A stretch of DNA of 64,000 bases from Lethocerus indicus (taxonomy: Eukaryota > Arthropoda > Insecta > Hemiptera > Belostomatidae), in assembly GCA_019843655.1 (NCBI GenBank), contig JACDQD010000004.1, positions 24,935,872 to 24,999,871 of the forward strand, read 5' to 3'. Shown piece after piece: positions 51,403 through 61,581 of the stretch (positions within the stretch are counted from its first letter, which is position 1; each line of letters begins with the position of its first letter). The notes below the pieces were generated by a model that was not told the origin of the DNA, searched no databases, and worked only from the letters and a program-made list of their open reading frames with translations. The position numbers and the translations under genes were made by a program.

Positions 51403-54161
51403 ATTAAAAGAAAAATGCTTTTGTGTATTAGCGATTTTGGCGCTTGTAGTTATTGTGACAGCTGCCAATTAGTAACAGGCCAATTAGTATTCGCGTTATT
51501 AAGCCATACATCGAAAACTTTAAATTTTCAAGTACTCACATTCAGCTCAGAAATTGATTTCTTCCAAAATCAACGAAATTTGATCAATAAATAATAAAGA
51601 GACAATATCCAAATGTAGCCGTATTATCTCTTGTGATTTTATATTTCCACTCGCTTACTTTATGTGTTTCACCGTCGCCACTGGTATTCCGTCAGTAATA
51701 TAGCAAATTATTTACCCATGTCGGTTACTGATAAAAGCATCCATAAATATTCGTAAATAATTCTACCGTCCCTGAAACAAATAACTTCAAATAACAGTTA
51801 TATGTTACTTTATATAATACTACAGTCTTATGAAGTTAAATATAATGCAACTTTTTTTAATTTTCTGCTATATCGTTGTTTATATTTGAATTTGGATATT
51901 AAAATTAAATATTAACTCCGGTTTTGTATAGTCTTCATATTAACAAAGCTAATAGTAGTGATACGTCTCTTATGTTAAAAGTAAGTATATATTTCCTGAT
52001 AATTCTCTATATTTTATTTTTCGTATATATACAAGAATAATTATATTTGGTACTGCTGTAAAAATTTAAATTTATCATATCTAACGCACAATATCTATAT
52101 ATTTAGCAAGTCAAATGAATTGCAAGATACAGCACTAGAGTAAGTTCTCCCACGTCGTATTTATCAGTTCTGAAAAGTGTTGAAAATATCTGACACTGTC
52201 AATTTTAGCCCGTGCAGCGAACTTAATCAATCTTTTACCTTTAGCAATAAACGGAGCCCTTCTAGTGTAGGGCAAAGGCAATACGCTTACGTAACTAATC
52301 CAATCCCTTTTCGAATCGACTTTCGGATTATAATTAATTTAATTTTCTTAACTTAAAAAAATTGTCAAGCTTCCTTCGACTGAATAACCAAAGGCCAAAT
52401 AATGTTTAGTTTGTTGAACAAGGAATTGTCGTTTGTTAATTAATTATTAATTAACATAAATATAATTGGAAATACATTCCCGCGCGTTCTGAAATTTAAT
52501 ATCGTTGTCTGTCTTGATGACACCTCTTTAGTGTTACATTTAAACAGCAGAATGGTGCTTCTACATACTAAAAAAGCAAAAAGTAATTTAAAAAGAAATT
52601 CTTAACCAATTCCGTGTCTGAAAAGATTTAAGAGCTCGTATAACCGATAAATCCCCGAAAAATTGAAGATAATTAATTTGGATAGAAACAGGGGCACGGA
52701 CACTCAAGGGTAATGAAAACGAGATTCTATTTTCGATTCGGGTCTGGGGGCCTTTTTTGTAATTCACTTTAATTGACCGCCATTAACGCGTGCTCACTTT
52801 CTAGGCTAACGGCCCTGTCGAATTTCGCAAAATTGCAACCGAGCCTAGTGGAGGGGGCTTTTCAGGCGATGAGTCATCTAGTGTGGATTTTTTTTACTTG
52901 AAACGTGGGACGTTGTTCGCCACATATGGACTTGCATAAAGTCGACCCGATCTGTCCCTGAATCTATCCCAAGTCCGCACTTATATTCAAGACCGTGTCC
53001 TAACCCTTACGTACGGTGTCTACGTATATACTTGTATTATATATATTACTTAATATACAAAGAAAATTGTATTAACTGAAACTCAGTGTAAGTGAAAATA
53101 GTATAGAGTATTAAAATAATTATAACGGCTATGAATTTAGATTTCGTAATTCATGCCAAAATTTGAACTATGGCAACACTATGGGCCATTGGTTTTTAGT
53201 AAGCCTGAAATGACGCAGAGTGATAACCATTGTTTTATTGTAAGTCATCGTGACAGGGGACTACCTGAATCGGCACTTATTAATGCAAAAGAGAATTGTA
53301 AGCTGAATTCCGCCTCCACCGTCCCTCTATTTTCGTGCGTTGCTCAACTAAAAATTAACTGCGGAAACGCATCGTTGTAGTTCGTTAGCGTCTCTGGCAT
53401 TTGGTTTTCACGACGTTCCACGAGCTTCACACATTCAGACACCAAACTTTTTGTTTATAACGGAGAAACCGAATAATTAACAAACGATTATTTGAAATCT
53501 GTAATTTTTACAGATGTCTCTATAATTTGAATTGACGTTCGTATAATTAATTTCATAATAATTTGTATTTAATTCTGTCAGTAAGTAGGTGACTTGGTTA
53601 CCGGTAAGGCATCCTACCAGCGCTGTTACTACTGACCGGATTGATCTAGTTTTGGACCGCAGACTGAACACTATCAATATAATTTAAAATACAGTGGAAT
53701 TTATTTAGTACGGATATGAAAAAATGGAAATGTTAGCAGTTATGATTAGTCTTACGGCTATATTTATATAAATATACCTTTTTTCAAACTTAATCAAACA
53801 ATTATAATATAAATATGTTTCCTAATATATTTTGATGTTCGTTTTAGTACCACAAGCATATTTTTATCAGGATTTCGGCATCAATGCGATCCCCCACATC
53901 ATTAAAGCCGTATGTATCTGAAATATTCAAAACCGAAATGCGGGGACATTGTCACTGCCGAGATCTCAATAACGGTTTGATACCTCGGAGCCGTCGTGAG
54001 GTATTGTATGGAGGGCTCCGAAATCGGGTTGGCCTCGAGTTATAACAGAATTTCCCGTGTTTTCCGAGCTCCCGGACAGGAATTTACGACGGGCGGTCAC
54101 GGCATCGCCATGGCACTACCCACTGTTGTGACAACCGCTAATAACGAAACGAGGGTGAAAT
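51403..54161. other. Gene-free AT-rich DNA
   Basis: Unique sequence, extremely AT-rich between about 51,780 and 52,120. No RNA gene, repeat family or convincing exon. The frame at 53,153-53,380 (75 codons) has no known relatives that I recognise. Confidence 0.45.
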
Positions 54162-54193
54162 GGGGGGTTGTGGGGATGGGGGGAGGTAGGGAG
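54162..54193 (+). other. G-quadruplex motif
   Basis: Four G runs of three or more (GGGGGG, GGGG, GGGGGG, GGG) are separated by short loops on the plus strand. It meets the usual G3+N1-7 pattern for an intramolecular quadruplex. Confidence 0.6.
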
Positions 54194-55970
54194 AAAAAAC
54201 TGTAGGGTTTGATCGGGTCAGAGGTCAATCTCCATTCCGTGAGCAATTTAAAAGCGCCAAATCTGTCGGTTTGTCAAAACGGCCATAAACGACAATTCAG
54301 CTTTGAGCGGCTTCGATTCCACTTGCGGTGATCACTAACCGATTCACGGATGCCCCCTGGTTCGTCAAATAAACGAGAAATAACAAATCCCCGTCATAAC
54401 GGATGAACCCCTTTCTCATGAGACCGGTGGAACTCATGAACGGAAATTAAGATTAGGAGCTGTCTAAAACCACTAAAATAAGGAAAGAAACCCCTATCTA
54501 TAACTGCATTCCGATGAATGGAGTGCGGACATACTTGGACGAAAAATTAAACTTGGTGTTATAAAATATAGTCTATATCTTGCCGAATGCACATGAAAGT
54601 TGTGATTGAGCCAACAGGTCGGAGTGTAAAACTAGGACTTGCAGATCGGAGAGTTGAAATGCGCTAGTCGGGTATGGTTTCCCGAGAATTTTCATGTTTT
54701 TATTTATTTCAATTGAAATATATACATTTGAATAGATCCCGCCGAGAGCTTTAAAACGAGAGTGCGCAGAGTCCTTTTGCGCTCGCTGTTGCCGAGATAA
54801 AGTGGGACAAACGCGGCGGCACACCCAGAAATATTGCATCATTTATTGCCCGGCGCATGGGTGGCGGGGGCAGTGCCAAGCGCACCGTTTATTGTCCAGT
54901 ACATGAAATGGACACAACGCCGTTCGGGAATATATTAAAACGATTAATTATCGTAGCACGTAGTTTTAACGATGTAAGGGCTTCTATTGGGTCCTATATA
55001 TATCTCTGGCGGCCAGCCGAAACCCGCCAAAATGCCACCCGCGAAGTAGACCTAGTCCTACGTTTAAAATCGAACGGGCAATTTTCAAAAAATGTTTATA
55101 TTAAATAAGACTAATTTTACATTTATAAGAGTGTAAATATATTCAAAACTAAGAGCTATCCTACATCTATATTGAATTGGCACAGGTGAATAAGTTTTGC
55201 TTATTCGGGAGTGTACGTCGACTGTTGGTAAAAATTAAATTCTTAGTGAATTAATGAATGACTTAATGGTAGATACTGGTACACTTTTCTGCCAAAATAT
55301 TCGACTGAAGCTCGGAATTCGAAGCAGTCGATTTTTAACCCTGGGCTTAAATGCAGAAGTTGTCGCGGTCCGAAGCGACGCAAGGAAAATATTGCACTGC
55401 CATTAGCCTCGTCACCGCAGATAGCTTCAACGAATTTACTGTAACAGATAAACCGGGCGATTTACGTTTTTCTTGGGGGGGGGCGTGGGAGAGTAAAAAT
55501 AAGAAACTTTAGCGCCTTTCGAAATTTACGACGGTTTATATTTTTTTTTTTTGAGCACACCTTTTCGAACCTACAGCATTTTGGACTCGTTTCGGCCCTT
55601 AGTCTAGAAACATTGTGCAAAATGATGCTGTAGCACGGAACAACCTGGCGTCTGTCTTCTGGTATTTCAGAACCCGCAAGGGACACCGGTCCATTAGTGT
55701 ATGGGCCAATCTCTCATTAACTGCGATACAGAACAATTAAACGTCAAACAATTCCCACGAACTAAACTGAGGCATTGACGATACCAAAAGGCCAGACTCC
55801 CTGTTAATGGCCTCGCCTAGAAGACAGCAACCATACTGAGAATTTGTCTCGTTTAAATATATTGTCTTAAGACGCTCTGAACTCAGCATTAACGAGCGTC
55901 CTAGAGAAATGTTTCGGATACGTTAAACAGAATGCAATAAATAAAAAAAACTAAAATTTTAATAATGCTT
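54194..55970. other. Gene-free DNA
   Basis: No gene recognised. A run of ten Gs lies near 55,477, and a poly-T run near 55,542. Open frames at 54,573-54,842 (minus) and 54,857-55,108 (plus) lack supporting signals. Confidence 0.4.
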
Positions 55971-56000
55971 TTTTTGTTTCTGCGTTGTTTTCAGGTAAAC
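55971..56000 (+). promoter_or_regulatory. Back-to-back acceptor/donor (recursive-splice-like) site
   Basis: A long pyrimidine tract ending TTGTTTTCAG (to 55,994) is followed at once by GTAAAC. An acceptor fused to a donor, YnNCAG|GTRAGT, is the signature of ratchet points used for recursive splicing in very long insect introns. The donor half is one base short of ideal. Alternatively the acceptor opens a terminal exon: frame 55,995-56,114 is open for 39 codons (VNEQIVLSQLRAVEDPGIRR...) before a stop. I cannot choose between these, and either could be chance. Confidence 0.25.
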
Positions 56001-56114
56001 GAACAAATTGTGTTAAGCCAATTGCGTGCTGTCGAAGACCCTGGCATTCGAAGAACAAGCGTACTGAATACTATAGTCAAGAAAATGACAACATTCTGTA
56101 TAATTTTATTTTAA

Positions 56115-58020
56115 ATTTCCACTACCTTAATTCCAGTTCCTTAATTACGTAGTGAATTTATTTAGGTGGGCGCGAAGGAGTGGACTATTATAATTTATAT
56201 GTTTTTCTATTCGAGTATATTCTCTCAACCTCGACCGGTGTCAGATCACGGTCCACGTCTAGCAGGATTCAGGTATGTAATATATAATGGACTACTTTCG
56301 CATGGCGGCTGAAGCATCCTGTTTGCATTGAAAAACTGCCATTACACTGATACTCTACATACTACCCTACTCTCTCTCTCTCTATCTATCTACACCTGCC
56401 CCATAGGCGTGCCATAATTACAAATTACACTAAACAAATTCCAACGTCTGTCTTCTTCGTTTCTGTCTCCCCTCGGATTGGTCGGTCAGTTTCCCCAGTA
56501 GTAACATCTATAAATACGTTTTTTAACTGTATACCTTTCGGGATTAATGGAATTGTTTCCGAGTTCATTTCAATTTCCAACATAGTACATATGACGTATT
56601 GCTACATTATTAAATTGTTATTATTAAAGTATTATTAGCCTGGAGAGAGGACGGAGGCAGTGTGCTCGATGATGATTGAGACATCCGATCCGGCAGCGGC
56701 CTCTTATCGGTGCAGCCGCTCAAACGATAAACCAGACAAATGACCCTCTAAGTTACAAGTTGCATCATGAAACTACGCCAGCATTTAATTACTTATAAAA
56801 AGCATTTTATTACTTCTTTCGGATTGTATTTTATAAAAATCTTAATAAACTAAAATTTGTATCGCATTATTTCTGTCGAAAATAGCGTTTTCGTGTTCTG
56901 GAATACCCGGTAGCAGTATGCTGTAGTCTGAAATACAGAACGAAAGTTGCTTCACCCCTATCCTAGGCAATCCACTAACCAGGAAATCAAATAAATTTTA
57001 AAAATCTATTGAATCAATTGCATGTTTATTTACCGAGGGAGTGTCAGCGACGATGGCGAACCGCAGATGCAGTTCCAGTGAGGGATGATAATTTTAAGAA
57101 CTCTATATTGCAATAACCGATGAAATTAATAATTTGTTTCCTCTAATCTCAACCGCGTTTATCAGAAATACATTTCTCCCAATACGAATACATTGTACTT
57201 TGTGACGTACATAAGTAAATGTGAAGAAATATATTAATAGTCTAGGATAATTTGGCCAATCGGTGACTTGAGCTAGAAACAGCTTAAGAGTATATTAACG
57301 CTTTTAAAATTAATTATGTTTTTAGACGGGAAAGCCGATCTTTTGGTGCGTACAGTTATTAATCGTTGTAAAATTGCATTGGATATTTTTTGAGGTAATA
57401 GATAGGGTGTCTGGGAAAAGGAGTAACGTTTTCAGGACGAACAGTATAAGTTGGAGAAGCTGACTGAATCAACAAGTGCATTATCAGGAAGGGGGAGTCT
57501 GTTTCAATAGGAAACACACCGATAGAACTACGACCAGCATCTCATCCACCCCCAGTCATCTTCTCCCGCAGGTTTTTCCAAAGCGCGCACGTTTCCTCTC
57601 AGTTTTCCTGGAACGTGCCGACCGTAAAATATACCACAGACATGGTTGGGTCCGATCGGATAAATAATTTGCCACTTTGCCAACCTTCCTTTAATTTAAT
57701 TCGTCGCACAACATAGCTCGGTAACACGATCGAGAAAGAAATTTGAAGCACAGACCCTAGGAATTGTTAGATGAGGATCCGGACTACGAAATAATGGCAA
57801 TGGAGGTCACCTTAATTGAAATGCGCGGAGCGAACTCTATTAACAAAATGCCAAAACCTAATATAAATTTTGCGCGGTTTATGGCATTAGGCCTTACTCT
57901 ACAGGCAAAACAAGTCATTTTATTTAATCGTCGCAAATGACGCGTCCGCGTTTGTATTTATTTAGCCCTTCAAGACCTGGCGGGTTTACGTCCATAAATT
58001 AAAAACTTTTTTCTGTTCAG
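56115..58020. other. Gene-free DNA with CT/ATCT microsatellite
   Basis: A CT run passing into ATCT repeats lies at 56,369-56,391. A good donor-like site TTCAG|GTATGT is at 56,270/56,271 with no clear partner. Otherwise unique AT-rich sequence. Confidence 0.45.
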
Positions 58021-58149
58021 GATTTAATTATCAATGATAGTCCAACAGCCTCAGCTCTCCTCTCGGTACATCTTGGACCACTAGTACGTCATTACATGGC
58101 GAGAGGCACTAACAAATGTCCTCCGGGCCCTCTCTTTCAAACAGAGTGA
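58021..58149 (+). CDS. Possible terminal exon, unrecognised (weak)
   Basis: A strong acceptor (ACTTTTTTCTGTTCAG) ends at 58,020. The following frame is open for 42 codons (DLIINDSPTASALLSVHLGP...) to a TGA. An AATAAA signal lies about 220 bases further on, at 58,367. No domain is recognised and no upstream exon is paired. Acceptor-like sites followed by open tails of this length are expected several times by chance here. Confidence 0.12.
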   Translation, partial: DLIINDSPTASALLSVHLGPLVRHYMARGTNKCPPGPLFQTE

Positions 58150-58489
58150 TATTGGAAACAAATAACGACTCGTTTCATTCCCCCCCGAGGGGGGACCGAG
58201 CTTTTATTATTTTTTTTAATGCCTCTTTTTTTTAATTTGTGGAGACAATTATAAAACCACAAGCACGCGATATAAAATATGCTTAAACCAGACGTGTATG
58301 ACAGCTTATAAGTCTAATAGGACATTTGGGGGAAAAAAGACTTGAACAACCTTGGTTGATGTCTAGAATAAACCTTAAAGCGAATAACTTCATAACTGAT
58401 CATTCGTAACAGGTAACACGTTTACAAGTTTAGTAACAATGCGGATTAATGAATTATAGCGTTTAATTTTTGGAAATGGAAAAATCAAA

Positions 58490-58980
58490 ACGGAGAAGCA
58501 GCCGGAGAAAATGGGGGCGTCGTGAGGGTAGGGCGGGGAGGGGGTGGGAGGGAGAAAGATAAAAAAGGGTAGAGATAACCGAGGGGGTCGTAAAGAAGTC
58601 GATGAACCGTGGGGCGGTGACGGTGGAACTGTGAACCGGTCTCCAAGGACGTGTTGGGCGGGCCCCCCTAGAAATAATAGCGGGAGAGGAGGGGGTCGAT
58701 CCCTGTTTCGGGACTTTCGGGAGAGGCTCGGGGAGCGAGGGAGCCACGCACGCGCCACGGCCACCAATTTAGCGCCTCGGCCTCTAAAAATAGCCGGCCC
58801 TCGCGGCCCCTCGGTTGCATCTCTTTCTGCCCCTCTCTCTTTCCCTCCCTTCGCTCTCCCGTTTCCTCGTCGCCCGCCCTACTTTGTGCTCCGCCTCCGT
58901 TCTCCCGCCTCCCACCCATATCCCACCGGCAGAGCGTTAAATCGGGGCCGTCGCTAGAGGAGGAGGTGCCTGAGATCTTA
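58490..58980. promoter_or_regulatory. GC-rich island with strand-composition switch and G-quadruplex
   Basis: A CpG-rich island. The left half is G-rich on the plus strand, including a very strong quadruplex motif at 58,526-58,552 with six G runs of 3-5 and 1-2-base loops. The right half (58,800-58,920) is C/T-rich on the plus strand. Both halves therefore present pyrimidine-rich sequence when read outward from about 58,750, an arrangement that could mark a divergent promoter. No TATA or initiator is clear. Long open frames on both strands are a by-product of the GC content. Confidence 0.3.
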
Positions 58981-59800
58981 CCAAGCTGCTACCTAGTTGC
59001 CAACCCTTCTTTTTATTACATTCTCCCCAATCTGCTTTCGGCACTCTTTATAAGGACTATAGCATAAAGTATTCGGGATTCATCCAGGAATAAGCTTATT
59101 TGGCTTTATTTTAATACTTATTATCCAACAACTCAGGAAAGTAAGAAATAAAATAAGAAAGGTATTGTTAAACTTAGCCTTATCGCTTTATTTTCGCCTT
59201 CTCAGCCATCAAAATGTAAGGATTATGACGTTTCGAATGTAAACCCGTAAATCACCTTTATTTAGGCACAAATTAATCTAATAACTGACTTTTTATATTA
59301 TTAATCCGACAGACGATATACATAGATCTCAAAATGCGGTCGCATAGTTGTGAAATAAAAACAGAAGCTGTGTAAATAAATTCTAATCGCATTTCTTAAT
59401 ATAAAGTTCGAAGCATTTTCTGATTAGGAATAGGAATTAACGATAAGTGATATCACCAAATAAGAAATAGGCCATTCCTGGTCTGCGCTGCTGTTGAATG
59501 TCTTGCAAAATTAACAAGTAAATTGATCGACTATATCATACTAATAGTAGTTAAAACCGAGAGCGAAACAGTTAATTAATCACTGTGCTCTAGTTGTTCT
59601 TGTATTAGTTCACTGGGAAAGTAAGGAAAGTACAAATTAAACGTCATCACTTTTTTTTGATCCATTGTAAATGCACATTTAATGTCCGTCGTCGATATAA
59701 TTTTGAACTGAGACTAGATAATTAGGGATCCTATAAGAGGGAGAGAGAATGAGTAGACAATGAAAGAGGCAGGACAAGAGTCTACCCTATATACTTCGGG
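58981..59800. other. Gene-free AT-rich DNA
   Basis: Unique AT-rich sequence with no gene or repeat that I can recognise. Confidence 0.5.
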
Positions 59801-59819
59801 TGTCCACTAGAAGGCAGCA
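59801..59819 (+). promoter_or_regulatory. CTCF-like motif
   Basis: TGTCCACTAGAAGGCAGCA agrees with the 19-base bilaterian CTCF consensus YGRCCASYAGRKGGCRSYR at 17 of 19 positions by my count. A YY1/Pho-type GCCGCCATTTT lies 15 bases downstream. It is a single site outside the minisatellite elements. Confidence 0.35.
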
Positions 59820-60470
59820 CTTCGCATTATCCATGCCGCCATTTTCCATACTCGAGCAGGTATCCCTTTCCAACCGACAGATTGTGCTGACGAGAGTAAT
59901 AAAATTTTAAAATACATAAATAACATATATAAAAATCAAATAAAATATACGTCCTTATTTTATTACCCGTTATATTTAGACATTTGGGCATCGAATATCC
60001 ACACTCATACAATCTTCAGTTTCCATCGCCGATGGCTAGACTAGCTTAGGCTTCTCGCCATTCCGTCTATAAATTTATGTACTTAGTGGTTCACGTATAC
60101 ATTTTGGTTACTGATGAAGGATCCTGTATGAACTGTAGAAGTCATAATGTTAATGGAGATTGAAGATTGTAAGAGGAATAATTCTCGTTATTATATTATA
60201 TATTTGAATAACTAACTAATGACTATCTCTCTGAAGAATTAAAAGACATTTATTCGGAAATCCATTATTTTAAGAACATAACCATTGAGTGAATTCAATT
60301 CAACGATCTTTAAACATATTTTTCTAATATATACTAAATTCTAGTGCTTAATGGCAAAGACGCATAAAATAAATATAGCAAAAAATATTAGATTCGAAGT
60401 AAGAATGTCACTGGGGAAAAATTACCTCACCACACTTTTGCTTTCTCTTTAAATAAAAATTATTAGATAC

Positions 60471-60597
60471 AGATTAACTAGCGCCCCCTGAGTGTGGTGC
60501 GAAAATCTACCTAACTAAAGTTCGTTAGGTGAACTTGCACAGATAAACTAGCTCCCCTAGACAGGAGAGGAGACAGAAACACACGAAATCTACGGTA
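60471..60597 (-). mobile_element. Relic of the 70-bp minisatellite plus the 33-bp dispersed motif
   Basis: In reverse complement, about 60,471-60,560 reads as slightly more than one minisatellite unit (AACGAACTTTAGTTAGGTAG, then CACCACACTCAGGGGGCGCTAG), in opposite orientation to elements A and B. It adjoins the 33-base motif at 60,565-60,597, which is also found at 45,213-45,245. No inverted repeats are recognised, so this is probably a decayed or truncated family member. Confidence 0.65.
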
Positions 60598-60963
60598 CCT
60601 TATTTATTATGTTCAATTATTAATTTTATTTGACCACTCTCTAATATTGTATAGCATTTCCAGAAAATAATACGCTATTAAATATATTAAATAGTATAAT
60701 TATAAGCTCTGATACTGGGTTGAATGTTCAAGAAACTTGTAATTAATAAGTATAAACAGCTTATCTATATGGGCAAACTCCCTCTCCCCCCCCCCCCCGG
60801 GGGAGTAATTCTGAATTACAGTCCTCCCATAAACAGTAATCGCAGAAAATTGTTAATTGCACTAATAATAAATAATTCGGGTGATTTTCATGTATTTTAA
60901 GTTCATTAGGATAGCATTTCAATGTGTATTTCTCAAAAGAGAAATTATTGATTTGTTTATCGT
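60598..60963. other. Gene-free AT-rich DNA with C12-G5 homopolymer hairpin
   Basis: A run of 12 C residues directly followed by five G residues (60,786-60,802). Otherwise unique AT-rich DNA. Confidence 0.5.
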
Positions 60964-61081
60964 TATTTATATAGCGCAATTGACAACTATGGCCAGTTAT
61001 GCACTTATTATTGATGATGATTGACTGTATTTATATAGCGCAATAGGTGTCTTGAGGCCTGTTATGCGCTTACATATTATT
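60964..61081 (+). repeat. Two imperfect copies of an ATTTATATAGCGC repeat
   Basis: ATTTATATAGCGCAA begins at 60,965 and again at 61,029. Each copy ends with GCC-GTTATGC-CTTA and TTATT. The period is about 64 bases. The TTTATATAGCGC word is shared with repeats found in many aquatic and other animal genomes, so this is likely a fragment of a dispersed minisatellite or MITE. Confidence 0.55.
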
Positions 61082-61581
61082 GAATTACGTAATAATTATA
61101 ATTATTAAACACATAAATTTAATATATAAAACAGAGTGAGTATATTATTATACAGCAAGTTGTTGCAGTAACAGCGTGCGCAGGGCGCACTGAATGCAAC
61201 TGATGCAAATCTTCTGGGTGCGCCGCCGCCTTTGATTCACTTTATCTCGGCAACGTTTGCGCAACACGATTGTCCGTGTTATCGTTTTAAAACATACGAT
61301 ATAAAAACAAGATTTAAATATGCGAAGTAAATATCGCAGTGATTAAAATAAAATAAAAAAAATTGTTTTCTTGCGAATCAACGATAAGTTTTGTCAATAT
61401 CCGATATTTGTATGGCCAACCGTGTCACCTGTGCAAGATATAAGCTACCTACCTGATCTATTAAAATATACAAATGAAATATCGCGGTGGTTTAATCGAA
61501 AGTACTTTACTACAATTCCTTCTCTTTTTATGCAACTAAACCTGTGTAAACTAAGAGTTTCTATGAATTTAGATTTTTTCG
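61082..61581. other. Unique DNA with ordinary CpG frequency beside the depleted block
   Basis: A GC-richer pocket at about 61,170-61,290 holds at least nine CpGs in about 130 bases (GTGCGCCGCCGCC and others), in sharp contrast with the following block. A donor-like ATCAG|GTAGGT on the minus strand is near 61,450. No gene is called. Confidence 0.45.

Noticed and set aside
58544..58957. 137-codon plus-strand and 125-codon minus-strand open frames
   Set aside because: Both are low-complexity Gly/Arg/Pro/Ser products of a GC island and overlap each other.
59242..59256. AACCCGTAAATC resembling the 5' part of miR-100
   Set aside because: The match ends after the first 12 bases or so, and the flanks cannot form the precursor hairpin.
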